Below, piece by piece: positions 1 to 5,907 of a DNA stretch of 13,127 bases. The stretch lies in contig JAICQE010000134.1 of the NCBI GenBank assembly GCA_025938035.1, positions 1 to 13,127 of the forward strand, read 5' to 3'. This DNA is from Vicinamibacteria bacterium (GTDB taxonomy: Bacteria; Acidobacteriota; Vicinamibacteria; Vicinamibacterales; UBA2999). The notes under the pieces are model-generated. The model was given only the letters and a program-made list of their open reading frames with translations, was not told the origin of the DNA and searched no databases. A program made the translations under genes and the position numbers. Each line of letters starts with the position of its first letter. Within the stretch, counting starts at the first letter, position 1.

Positions 1-62
1 AAGCCGAGTTCCCGGATCCCCTTGAGGAGATCCGGGTGGACGTGAAAATTCGTGAACGGCAA
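1..62 (-). CDS. DEAD-box RNA helicase, N-terminal end only (runs off left edge)
   Basis: On the minus strand, a TTG at 62-60 opens a frame that stays open to the window edge and reads MPFTNFHVHPDLLKGIRELG. This matches the start of DEAD-box helicases: an aromatic residue upstream, then the pattern P-x-L-L-K-x-I-x-E-L-G-F that precedes the Q motif (PTPIQ). The ATPase motifs would lie beyond position 1. These helicases unwind RNA duplexes in the cytoplasm during ribosome assembly, mRNA decay and cold adaptation. The start lies 11 nt after the stop of the RRM gene, so the two are probably co-transcribed. No strong Shine-Dalgarno is seen in front of the TTG, so translation may depend on coupling to the gene before it. 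Only 20 codons are visible; the family call rests on this short but characteristic stretch. Confidence 0.7.
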   Translation of the reverse strand, partial: MPFTNFHVHPDLLKGIRELG

Positions 63-73
63 CGGGCGCGATC

Positions 74-382
74 TTACCAGCGCGATTCGCGACGCTGGTG
101 GCCTCCGCCAAACCCGCCGTCGTTGCCGCGCGGCGCCATCGGCCGGGCTTCGTTGACGGTCAGGTTGCGTCCGCCGTACTGGTGGCGGTCGAGCTCGGTA
201 ATCGCGCGCCGTGCGCCGTCCGCATCGCTCATTTCCACGAACCCGAATCCGCGCGCCTGACCGGTGGCGCGGTCGCGAACGATCGTCACGGTGCTGACCG
301 CGCCGGCGCTCTCGAACAACGTCTGCAGGTCAGACTCGCTGGTTTCGTACGGCAGGTTTCCGACATACAACTTCGTACTCAT
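74..382 (-). CDS. RRM-domain RNA-binding protein (cold-inducible type)
   Basis: This 102-residue protein is a single RNA recognition motif with a short glycine- and arginine-rich tail. RNP2 is LYVGNL (residues 5-10) and RNP1 is RGFGFVEM (44-51), with the aromatic residues that stack on RNA bases; the tail at about 83-102 is RGNDGGFGGG-like and basic. Length and layout fit the small cyanobacterial/acidobacterial RRM proteins that bind single-stranded RNA and often rise in the cold. The ATG is preceded by AGGAG at 6 nt spacing, which fixes the start. A DEAD-box helicase follows at 11 nt, a usual partner for RNA remodelling. A hairpin lies directly upstream of the ribosome binding site and may tune translation. 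The family is certain; cold induction is inferred from the family. Confidence 0.95.
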   Translation of the reverse strand: MSTKLYVGNLPYETSESDLQTLFESAGAVSTVTIVRDRATGQARGFGFVEMSDADGARRAITELDRHQYGGRNLTVNEARPMAPRGNDGGFGGGHQRRESRW

Positions 383-388
383 GAACTA

Positions 389-408
389 CTCCTGCATCCC
401 GAAGGATG
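389..408 (-). promoter_or_regulatory. UUCG-tetraloop hairpin abutting the Shine-Dalgarno of the RRM gene
   Basis: In the mRNA of the RRM gene, positions 408-395 read CATCC-TTCG-GGATG. This is a perfect 5-bp stem closed by the C(UUCG)G tetraloop, one of the most stable RNA loops. One base later comes the Shine-Dalgarno AGGAG (393-389), then 6 nt to the ATG. The stem does not cover the Shine-Dalgarno. It could hold the ribosome binding site single-stranded, protect the 5' leader or act as a standby structure. The hairpin is seen directly; its function is inference. Confidence 0.6.
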
Positions 409-547
409 GGGTGAATCTGATGGCAGGCTCGAGCGAAATGCCCGGTGACGAAACGCAGGAGAGGCGAGAAACTCGAATCTGATGCGGAAGGCCTGAAGCG
501 CAGCTCTCAGAAGGCTCACTCAGTGTAGCACGCGCAGACGGCCGGTT

Positions 548-576
548 GTGTTAACCACGACAGTGTGATGTCGGCC
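548..576 (+). repeat. Left copy of a 29-nt imperfect direct repeat
   Basis: This stretch begins GTGTTAACCACGACAGT and matches positions 1426-1454, in the same orientation, at about 24 of 29 bases; 16 of the first 17 are identical. The pair brackets a segment of broken genes. It may be a target-site-like or recombination repeat, or a shared promoter element: GTTAACC is followed after 15 nt by CGGC, close to the GTTAACC-N15-CGTC of the other copy. Both readings are inference; the repeat itself is seen. Confidence 0.6.
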
Positions 577-688
577 TTAGACTCCACTCAGTATGGAGCG
601 GCCGCACTCTCGGTCCGCTCAGCGACTCCGTCCCGAAGGTTGTCTGGGCGTCCGGGGCGCTCCGATTTGTTGAAGAGAAGAGAAGGAC

Positions 689-1092
689 GTGGGACTCATT
701 CGAGTCGGACTCTTTGAGGGCTTCAAAGGCGAAGACACGCTTTGATCGATGTCGATTACGACGGGCTGCACGGCCTAATCGCGTGGCTCCGCCAGGTAAC
801 GTCATCCGCACACGAGGTCGGCCTGAGCGTGTGCCCTGACGTCAATGTTCAGATGGGACTTGAGGTCAACGTGCTGTGCGTGGCTCACGACGCGGGGCTT
901 CTGAAGATCTCCGAACGCAACTTCGTTTGGCAGCGCTCAGAGGAGGGGTGGATGGAGATCATCGATAAACTCGAAGCCATGCGAGTTGGTGCCTGTCATC
1001 AGTACCTCGATGGCCCACGAGACGATGTCCAGGTCGTGGCAAGCATCGGAGAGTACGGCAACCGCTGGTGGAGCCGGGCGGCGACTGGTTGA
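689..1092 (+). pseudogene. Frameshifted gene of unknown family
   Basis: From GTG 689 the frame reads GLIRVGLFEGFKGEDTL and stops at TGA 743. Reading continues without a gap after a -1 shift at the T-run (740-742) as LIDVDYDGLHGLIAWLRQV and onward to a TGA at 1090-1092. The join gives one smooth sequence of about 135 residues, with hydrophobic and acidic spacing like a small alpha/beta protein. Near the end are the patterns RSEEGWMEIIDKL, GACHQYLDGP and IGEYGNRWW, which look like real coding sequence. The simplest reading is loss of a single T. Without the upstream part, a TTG at 742 could start a 116-residue protein, but no Shine-Dalgarno supports it. A GA-rich Shine-Dalgarno-like run sits almost on top of GTG 689, which is too close to be ideal. 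I do not recognise the family and give no function. Confidence 0.5.
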
Positions 1093-1216
1093 AGCCGAAA
1101 CCGCCGGATGGCGCAGGGCAGGCATCGATGTCGTCGTCTCGCTCCTAGCGTCCGAAGAAGAGGCCCGGTTTGATCTCGAAGGTGAAGCGGCCGCTGCTTC
1201 CGCAAGCGGCGTCCGT
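1068..1216 (+). pseudogene. N-terminal fragment of a tyrosine/dual-specificity phosphatase, frameshifted and truncated
   Basis: GTG 1068 starts VEPGGDWL in one frame. After a -1 shift at about 1091 the next frame reads EAETAGWRRAGIDVVVSLL and then ASEEEARFDLEGEAAAASA. This is the usual N-terminus of small cysteine phosphatases, with the pattern (R)P-x-G-x-W-L-x-E-x-x-x-W-x-x-A-G-I-D-x-V-V-S-L-L-x-x-x-E. Similarity ends at about 1216, where the family would continue into the FPIPDRGVP-like strand. The catalytic HCxxGxxR loop is absent from the window. The start overlaps the end of the preceding broken gene, so the two were probably once a translationally coupled pair. Two single-base losses within about 350 nt plus a missing 3' half argue for real decay rather than a sequencing slip. 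The family is assigned from memory of the motif, without a search. Confidence 0.5.
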
Positions 1217-1399
1217 GGCGCGATAGCGCTTCAATTCGTTGCGGCATGGCTATGTATGCCGCCAACCGTTGACAAGGGTACCCGGCGCTTCTGGCGGCGC
1301 TATGCGGCCACAGTGGGTCTCTGCATCGGCGGCGGCCTCGTCACCGCCGGCGTTCTCCTGTTGATGATTCAGGCGCTTCTGGACGCTGGCAAAATCTAG
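1217..1399 (+). pseudogene. Remnant or small ORF with one membrane segment
   Basis: The frame of the phosphatase fragment stays open to TAG 1397-1399 but loses any phosphatase character. An in-frame ATG at 1256 would give a 47-residue peptide: a basic stretch (KGTRRFWRRY), then about 24 hydrophobic, glycine-rich residues (ATVGLCIGGGLVTAGVLLLM), then a short tail ending DAGKI. The arginine-then-hydrophobic order would place the N-terminus in the cytoplasm. No Shine-Dalgarno precedes the ATG. I read it as the C-terminal scrap of a lost membrane protein, although a genuine small membrane protein cannot be excluded. Confidence 0.3.
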
Positions 1400-1425
1400 A
1401 GGCGTTGGTCTCGAGCTCGCTTCCC

Positions 1426-1454
1426 GTGTTAACCAAGACAGTTTGCCGTCGTCC
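1426..1454 (+). repeat. Right copy of the 29-nt direct repeat, also a candidate ECF-type promoter for the DUF3179 gene
   Basis: The copy begins GTGTTAACCAAGACAGT and matches 548-576. It contains GTTAACC at 1428-1434 and CGTC at 1450-1453 with 15 nt between them. That is the same signature and spacing found in front of the ECF sigma gene at 6486-6459. If used as a promoter, transcription would begin near 1459, giving a very short leader to the ATG at 1466. An ECF-type -35 containing AACC and a -10 CGTC is a known pattern. The assignment to this sigma factor is inference. Confidence 0.45.
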
Positions 1455-1465
1455 AATCAAGAAGG

Positions 1466-2440
1466 ATGAAATACCTCGTGGTTCTCGCCCTGCTCGCGCA
1501 GGCCCCGCCGGGCGCGATGCCCTACACCGCCATTCGACAGCCGGCATTCGTGCGTGCGGCGGATGCGACGTTTCTCGAGGACGATGACGTCCTGCTCGGG
1601 GTCGCGAGCGGCAAGGTCGCCAAGGCGTTTCCGGCCGGCGACCTCGCGCAGCACGGTGCGGTGTCGGACACGATGCCGGATGGTCCGATTTCGGTGACCT
1701 GGTGCGGCGTCTGTAATACAGGGATCGTCTTTCGCGCTGAGGTCAAGGGCCGAACGCTGCACTTCCAGTACGACCGCATGGTCGGCGCGAACGAGGTGCA
1801 GAAGGATTCCGAGACCGGCAGCAGCTGGCAGCAGGCGACCGGGAGAGCGATCGACGGTCCGCTCAAAGGGACTCGTCTCGCGCTCTATCCGTCGGTTCGC
1901 ACCACCTGGGCAGCGTGGCGCAAGCGATTTCCGCACACCGTCGTGCTGAAGCCGCTGCCCGGGTATGCGGAGCGCATGCCCGTCCTGAGCAGGCGCATCA
2001 AGGACGTCACGCGTGCCGGTCCCGCAGGGGCGCCAAATGGCGCGCTCGCCCTCGACCAGCGGCTGCCGGCGCGCGAGACGGTGGCCGGGCTCGAAGTCAA
2101 TGGCGAGACGGTCGCGTATCCGTTTTCAGCGCTGCGCAAGACGCGCGTCGTCAGCGACCGTGTCGGCGGTGTGCCCGTTCTCATCGTTCATCAGCCCTCG
2201 TCGGACACGACGACGGCGTTCGAGGCTCGCGCCAGAGGCAGGGTGCTGACATTTCAGGCGGCGAATGACGACGCCAGCTCCGTGATCGATCTCGAAACCC
2301 GCTCGACATGGGACGCCTATGGGCTGTGTATTGAAGGGCCGCTGAAAGGCACGCAACTGAAACAGCTGATGCTCGTACCGCAGTTCTGGTTCGCCTGGTC
2401 GCAGTTCCGCCCGGCGACGAGGGTCTTCACCTCACGTTGA
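1466..2440 (+). CDS. DUF3179 family protein with duplicated fold, exported
   Basis: The 324-residue product has a short signal-peptide-like start (MKYLVVLALLAQA). Two halves of the DUF3179 type follow. The first has VTWCGVCNTGIVF (Cys80, Cys83) and then DSETGSSWQQATGRAIDGPL (114-133). The second has AYPFSALRKTRVV (217-229) and then DLETRSTWDAYGLCIEGPL (275-293) and an FWFAW-x-x-F-x-P-x-T motif near the C-terminus. The Cys pair is kept only in the first half. DUF3179 proteins are secreted or membrane-anchored and have no proven function. The sequence AAGAAGG touches the ATG at 1466, so its spacing is poor for that codon. It would suit a GTG at 1478, but that start would drop the only lysine of the signal peptide. 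A candidate ECF promoter ends just upstream. The stop lies 6 nt from the convergent permease remnant. Confidence 0.88.
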   Translation: MKYLVVLALLAQAPPGAMPYTAIRQPAFVRAADATFLEDDDVLLGVASGKVAKAFPAGDLAQHGAVSDTMPDGPISVTWCGVCNTGIVFRAEVKGRTLHFQYDRMVGANEVQKDSETGSSWQQATGRAIDGPLKGTRLALYPSVRTTWAAWRKRFPHTVVLKPLPGYAERMPVLSRRIKDVTRAGPAGAPNGALALDQRLPARETVAGLEVNGETVAYPFSALRKTRVVSDRVGGVPVLIVHQPSSDTTTAFEARARGRVLTFQAANDDASSVIDLETRSTWDAYGLCIEGPLKGTQLKQLMLVPQFWFAWSQFRPATRVFTSR

Positions 2441-2445
2441 TCTCT

Positions 2446-2580
2446 TCACCCGAGGTCCGCCCGCAGCGCGACAACCGGGTCAGCCCGCGTGGCGCGGACG
2501 TCCGGCACTGCGGCCGCTATCGCTGCGGTGAGCATCAGCAACAGCGCCGCTGATCCGAATGCCCACAAATCCCATCCGGT
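2446..2580 (-). pseudogene. Orphan C-terminus of an ADOP/MacB-type permease
   Basis: On the minus strand, 44 codons to TGA 2448-2446 read from TGWDLWAFGSAALLLMLTAA through VPDVRATRADPVVALRADLG. This is the last transmembrane helix and cytoplasmic tail of FtsX/MacB-like permeases: the family pattern is P-x-x-x-A-x-R-x-D-P-x-x-A-L-R, and the two permeases at the right end of the window finish the same way. No start codon or upstream permease sequence is present; the frame loses similarity before the hydrolase stop at 2600. The fragment implies that a permease gene of 800 residues or more once stood here and was removed by a deletion, or by the arrival of the hydrolase gene. The motif is clear; the history is inference. 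Confidence 0.7.
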
Positions 2581-2599
2581 TTGCCTCCTGTGGAGCGAA

Positions 2600-3898
2600 T
2601 CACTCGTGCGCTGACGCGAGATGCCGGTGCAGGAACGTCACGATGCGCGGCCACAGGTCAGCCGACGCCGCGGCGTTCGCGCGCGCGGTGCCACCGAAGT
2701 CGAACGACATTGGAACGACAGGGTGACGTCCGGCCGTGCTCGTGGCGGGCAGATTCGGCGGCAGGCAGGCGAAGTGCCCGGCTGACGGGTAGCGGCGATG
2801 CTCGAATGGGTATGAAAACGCCGTCGCCTGCAGCCGCTTCTCGGCAATCTCCGCGAGCCGCGTGGACGGCCACAGCCGATCGTCTTCGCCGGACATCATG
2901 AAGATCGCGCCGCGCGTGCGCTCCACGCGTATGGCGACGTCCTCGATGCCGGCGCCGGCGGATTCCAATGCACGCAGCATCGCGGGTGTTCCTGCGAAGG
3001 GCGTGCCGGCAGCAAACGCCGTCCCCGCTTCCTGGAACGTGAGCGGGTCGCCCGGCGGCGGGAAGACCCGAAACGGCACGCCGCCAAGCGTCCATGCGGA
3101 TCTGCCCATTGCCGAAAAGTCGGCGCCGATACCACCGCCGGTCACACCGCTGGGCACGAGCGCAACGACAGCCGCGACCTCGTCGAAGGACGCACCGAGA
3201 AGAAGCGCTGCCTCCCCCCCGCGCGACATCCCGAGCACGCCCACGCGGGCGGCACCGACTTCAGGTCTGGCGCGCATCCACTCGATGGCGTCGGCGAAGT
3301 ACTCGAGCGGAATCTCGATCATCTCTCTTGGGAGATCCTCGTACCCGAAGTAGGGGAGCGAGAGTGCGGCAAAGCCGTGCGCGGCGAGCAGGGCCGCAAC
3401 GAACGCCCAGCGATTCCCCCCGTCGGAGCCGCCGAGCACGATCACGCCGGGCGAGCTCGCCGCGTCGTTTCGGGTAAACAGTGTCCCGCGCAGTCGTCCG
3501 TCGCGAAGCGGTGTTCGAACGACATTCGCGGCGACCAGCCGGCGGGTGAAGTCCACTGCCGCGTCGCGGCCGTCGGCGGTCGCGGTCAGCGTGTAGGGGA
3601 GCGGTACCAGTTGCGACAGGACGTCGATCATGCTCACGACGTCGGATCCAGCGTCGAAACGGGCCGACCAGAATAGACCTGCAGGGTCGATTCCTGCGTA
3701 ATCCCCGGCCGCTGGTGCATGGATCGCAACATTCACCCGTCCTTCGGCCGAGGCGACGAATTCCGCGCGCGCTTCGGCCCGCAACGTGTGATTGCGCAGG
3801 CGCAGGTGCACTCGTGAGCCTGGTTGGAGGTTCGCCACCTCGATGACGACTGGCTGATCGAGCAGCGCATCGAGCGGCGTCACCGAGATTCGTGTCAT
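2600..3898 (-). CDS. BAAT / acyl-CoA thioesterase-like alpha/beta hydrolase
   Basis: The 432-residue protein has two parts. Residues 1 to about 125 form a beta-rich domain like the acyl-CoA thioesterase/BAAT N-terminal domain (SVTPLDALLDQPVVIEV, with a FWSARFDAG-like core). Residues from about 130 on form the BAAT C-terminal alpha/beta-hydrolase domain. The nucleophile elbow is GMSRGG with Ser225, the oxyanion-side motif is GGSDGG (156-161), the acid is in SGEDDRLWPS (Asp339 or Asp340) and the base is His375 in AGHFACLPPNLP. Mammalian amino-acid N-acyltransferases carry Cys at the nucleophile, whereas serine favours a thioesterase or esterase. The substrate is unknown. There is no signal peptide, so the enzyme should be cytoplasmic. 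The ATG at 3898 has only a weak Shine-Dalgarno. The gene lies downstream of the response-regulator fragment by about 40 nt. Confidence 0.88.
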   Translation of the reverse strand: MTRISVTPLDALLDQPVVIEVANLQPGSRVHLRLRNHTLRAEARAEFVASAEGRVNVAIHAPAAGDYAGIDPAGLFWSARFDAGSDVVSMIDVLSQLVPLPYTLTATADGRDAAVDFTRRLVAANVVRTPLRDGRLRGTLFTRNDAASSPGVIVLGGSDGGNRWAFVAALLAAHGFAALSLPYFGYEDLPREMIEIPLEYFADAIEWMRARPEVGAARVGVLGMSRGGEAALLLGASFDEVAAVVALVPSGVTGGGIGADFSAMGRSAWTLGGVPFRVFPPPGDPLTFQEAGTAFAAGTPFAGTPAMLRALESAGAGIEDVAIRVERTRGAIFMMSGEDDRLWPSTRLAEIAEKRLQATAFSYPFEHRRYPSAGHFACLPPNLPATSTAGRHPVVPMSFDFGGTARANAAASADLWPRIVTFLHRHLASAHE

Positions 3899-3937
3899 TC
3901 CGTGAAGGCGAGCGACTGGATCAATCGAGAAGAGACA

Positions 3938-4402
3938 TTAGCCGACGAACTTATATCCGAGCCCGCGGATCGTCACGATGTAGCGGGGCTGCTGCGGGTC
4001 GTCCTCGATTTTCTGACGCAGCCATCCGACATGCACGTCTACGGTTCCGGCCGATGAGGTGGAATCGCAACCCCACACCTCGTTGAGCAATTCGTCGCGG
4101 GTGAGTGGTGTTCCACGATTTCGAACGAAGTAGCGCAGCAGCATGAACTCGCGCACCGACAGGTCCAGTGTCTCGGCTGCTTTCGTCGCTTTCGCGCGAC
4201 GGAAATCCAGAATCACATCGCCGAATCGATAGCTCTCGCCACCGGGCGCGGTAGACGCTCGAGATTCATTGATTGCCCGGCTCAGGAGCGGCTCGATTCG
4301 CGCGAGCAGTTCGGCAATCTCCACAATCTTGTGCGAGGGATCCGATCGTCGCAAACTAGAGCTCCTCCGCATTCTTAACGACAAGTTGTGTACCACTAGC
4401 AA
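3938..4402 (-). CDS. OmpR/PhoB-type winged-helix regulator lacking its receiver domain
   Basis: Residues 58-154 form a complete winged helix-turn-helix of the OmpR/PhoB type: LSVREFMLLRYFVRNRGTPL, TRDELLNEVWG, the recognition region TVDVHVGWLRQKIEDDP, and the wing RYIVTIRGLGYKFVG. In front lies VEIAELLARIEPLLSRA (27-43), the last helix of a receiver domain, at the point where KPF-ELLARI would normally stand. The first hundred residues of the receiver, with the phospho-acceptor Asp, are missing and are not found in any upstream frame. Possible starts are TTG 4402, ATG 4372 and GTG 4324; none has a good Shine-Dalgarno. No histidine kinase is nearby. It is either a pseudogene or a phosphorylation-independent DNA-binding protein. 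Confidence 0.75.
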   Translation of the reverse strand: MLVVHNLSLRMRRSSSLRRSDPSHKIVEIAELLARIEPLLSRAINESRASTAPGGESYRFGDVILDFRRAKATKAAETLDLSVREFMLLRYFVRNRGTPLTRDELLNEVWGCDSTSSAGTVDVHVGWLRQKIEDDPQQPRYIVTIRGLGYKFVG

Positions 4403-4545
4403 CAGTGCGGCGATTGGGTGTTCCTCTTCGACTTTGCGACTGCCGCAGTGGAGCCGAAGTCCGAAACTGGAACGGCGACGTTCGGGAACGCACAGCTGTC
4501 ATCGTGGTCGGCAGCGACGCGTCAGGCCGGCATCACAAAAAGCCT

Positions 4546-4680
4546 TCAAACGGTCCGGTCAACGCGTGGCGTGCCAGTTCCGGTCTGGGCGGCGGATGTT
4601 TGTGCCGGCGGGGTCTGCGCCTCAACAGCGAACGGCAACAGGGCTGCCGCGAACCCGAGGAAGGTTCGACGATCCGGCAT
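4546..4680 (-). pseudogene. Tat-signal protein start, truncated after 44 residues
   Basis: An excellent Shine-Dalgarno (AGGAG, overlapping the stop of the preceding gene) leads to the ATG at 4680. The product begins MPDRRTFLGFAAALLPFAVE and then AQTPPAQTSAAQTG. RRTFLGF fits the twin-arginine motif, AAALLPFAV is the hydrophobic core and VEA-Q looks like the cleavage site. Only about 23 mature residues follow before TGA 4548-4546, and neither alternative frame gives a convincing continuation. The 12-nt gap from the anti-sigma/membrane gene shows it was the third gene of the sigma operon. The intact form was probably an exported cofactor-binding protein, as is usual for Tat substrates, but its identity is lost. 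The following 143 nt, up to the regulator fragment, show nothing recognisable. Confidence 0.55.
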
Positions 4681-4692
4681 GATCAGGTTCTC

Positions 4693-5907
4693 CTATCGAG
4701 TGAGGTGAATTCCGCACAACGCGAGACCGACGGTCACGACGACCGTCGTCCCGGCGAGCATCCCCGCGTACGACACGCGGCGCACCGATGCCTCGGCGAA
4801 ATACGCCAGCGCCGCGAACCTGGCATACACGCCCACATGAAACAAGAACGCCGCGACGCCGAGCAGCAGGAACGGCAGCTGCGCGGTCGCCCGTGAGCTT
4901 GCGAGCAAATTGAACTGATTAACCGCCGCGGCCGTCGTCGTCGTGGCGCGCGGGAGGAAGCCCGATAGAACGTGCACCAGCAGGAACACGGCGAGATACC
5001 AGCCGGACACCGCCGTCAGATTCCTGGCGAACGCACCACGTTGAACCTTGGCCAGACCCATCGCCGCGCCCGTTGCGACCTGAATCGCGACCGCCCCCAC
5101 GATCAGGGTGTAGGTCGCCGGCTGTTCGGACGCTAGGCGCATCACGTTCCGCATCGCAGTGTACGCCGGCACACTGACGAACGCCAATGCCTGATTGACG
5201 ACGTGCGCGAGCACGTAGGCTGTGACGATCACCGCGGAGACGCGATGCACGTACAGGAATCGCACGCTCCGCTCGCGTCTGTTCGGCCAGGGGACGAACG
5301 CGAGGAGCGCGCCGAGAGCGACAGCGCCGTACCATGACGGCCCGCCGGCGATCGGCAGCGGGCCGATGACACGGGAGAGAAGAGGATAGAGCGAGGGACT
5401 GATGGTTGCCATCAAGGCGCCAGCAACCAGCAGACGCGTCACTGCGCGGTCACGGCGCTCGACGGCGACCCGATTCAGGACCAGCACCGCGAGAAGCGGT
5501 CCTCCGCACGCCCACAACAGCGACGGAACGACGAGGAGCATGGCTGCCGCGTGCTCCTGCGCCAGCCGGGCGCTGTTGAACAACGCGTCGAACGAGAAGG
5601 GATAGACGAGCGCCGCCAGCCACACGGCTGCAAGGGCGCCCACCTCGCCACGGTGCGCCGATTCGCTTCCGCGACGGTGGGTCGAGCGTTCCCGCACGCG
5701 ATCGCGAATGACCTGCCTCAGCGCCGGCAGCTCGTCGGGGACGTCGACGAACGTGGGAGGCGTCACGGCGCTCAAGGTTCGCGACAGCGCCGCGTACGCG
5801 CTCGCACACTGCGCGCACGTCCGGAGATGCCGTTCGGCAGCCACCAGGCGTGACCCGTCCTCGCCGTAGTAATGCAGGACGAGATCGTCGTCCGTGAGAT
5901 GACTCAC
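4693..5907 (-). CDS. Zinc-finger anti-sigma domain fused to a polytopic, cytochrome b-like membrane domain
   Basis: Residues 1-45 carry the anti-sigma zinc motif H-x3-C-x2-C (His27, Cys31, Cys34 in ERHLRTCAQCASAY), the part that binds ECF sigma factors. From about residue 90 to 404 there are roughly nine hydrophobic helices (about 90-110, 120-145, 157-180, 191-207, 218-245, 262-286, 300-318, 342-362, 381-400). Several carry histidines: His221 and His235 in LYVHRVSAVIVTAYVLAHVV, His312 in SGWYLAVFLLVHVLSGF and His357 in FLFHVGVYARF. The layout resembles cytochrome b subunits of the succinate dehydrogenase type, where such histidines bind haem. Most anti-sigma factors have one membrane helix and a periplasmic domain, so this build is unusual. 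The start is a GTG overlapping the sigma stop (GTGA), with GGAGG at good distance. The anti-sigma call is firm; haem binding is inference. Confidence 0.85.
   Translation of the reverse strand: MSHLTDDDLVLHYYGEDGSRLVAAERHLRTCAQCASAYAALSRTLSAVTPPTFVDVPDELPALRQVIRDRVRERSTHRRGSESAHRGEVGALAAVWLAALVYPFSFDALFNSARLAQEHAAAMLLVVPSLLWACGGPLLAVLVLNRVAVERRDRAVTRLLVAGALMATISPSLYPLLSRVIGPLPIAGGPSWYGAVALGALLAFVPWPNRRERSVRFLYVHRVSAVIVTAYVLAHVVNQALAFVSVPAYTAMRNVMRLASEQPATYTLIVGAVAIQVATGAAMGLAKVQRGAFARNLTAVSGWYLAVFLLVHVLSGFLPRATTTTAAAVNQFNLLASSRATAQLPFLLLGVAAFLFHVGVYARFAALAYFAEASVRRVSYAGMLAGTTVVVTVGLALCGIHLTR

Larger units (their letters stand above)
383..688. other. Gene-free region upstream of the RRM gene
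   Basis: No convincing coding sequence is seen in these 306 nt; the minus-strand reading frame from 811 to 551 has no recognisable content. The region holds the RRM leader with its hairpin (389-408) and a 10-nt direct repeat, GAATCTGATG, at 413-422 and 475-484. A minus-strand TG-extended -10-like element (TGCTACACT, TACACT at 527-522) could serve the RRM gene from a leader of about 135 nt. It also holds the first 29-nt repeat (548-576). A long leader is usual for cold-shock genes. The promoter assignment is weak because no good -35 lies at 17 nt. Confidence 0.4.

Noticed and set aside
11..36. Inverted repeat CCCGGATC ... GATCCGGG resembling a terminator of the RRM gene
   Set aside because: It lies inside the first codons of the DEAD-box helicase and has no T-run after it on either strand; it is probably a coding coincidence.
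36..448. Plus-strand reading frames opposite the RRM gene
   Set aside because: Shadows of a clear RRM gene; compositions are arginine/alanine-rich without motifs.
551..811. Minus-strand reading frame of 86 codons
   Set aside because: Low-complexity arginine/serine-rich translation with no motif; it overlaps the plus-strand remnant, whose repaired frame is far more protein-like.
4381..4389. Short palindrome ACAAGTTGT near the regulator fragment as an operator
   Set aside because: Only 9 nt, found once, and within or beside a reading frame with no promoter nearby; not distinguishable from chance.
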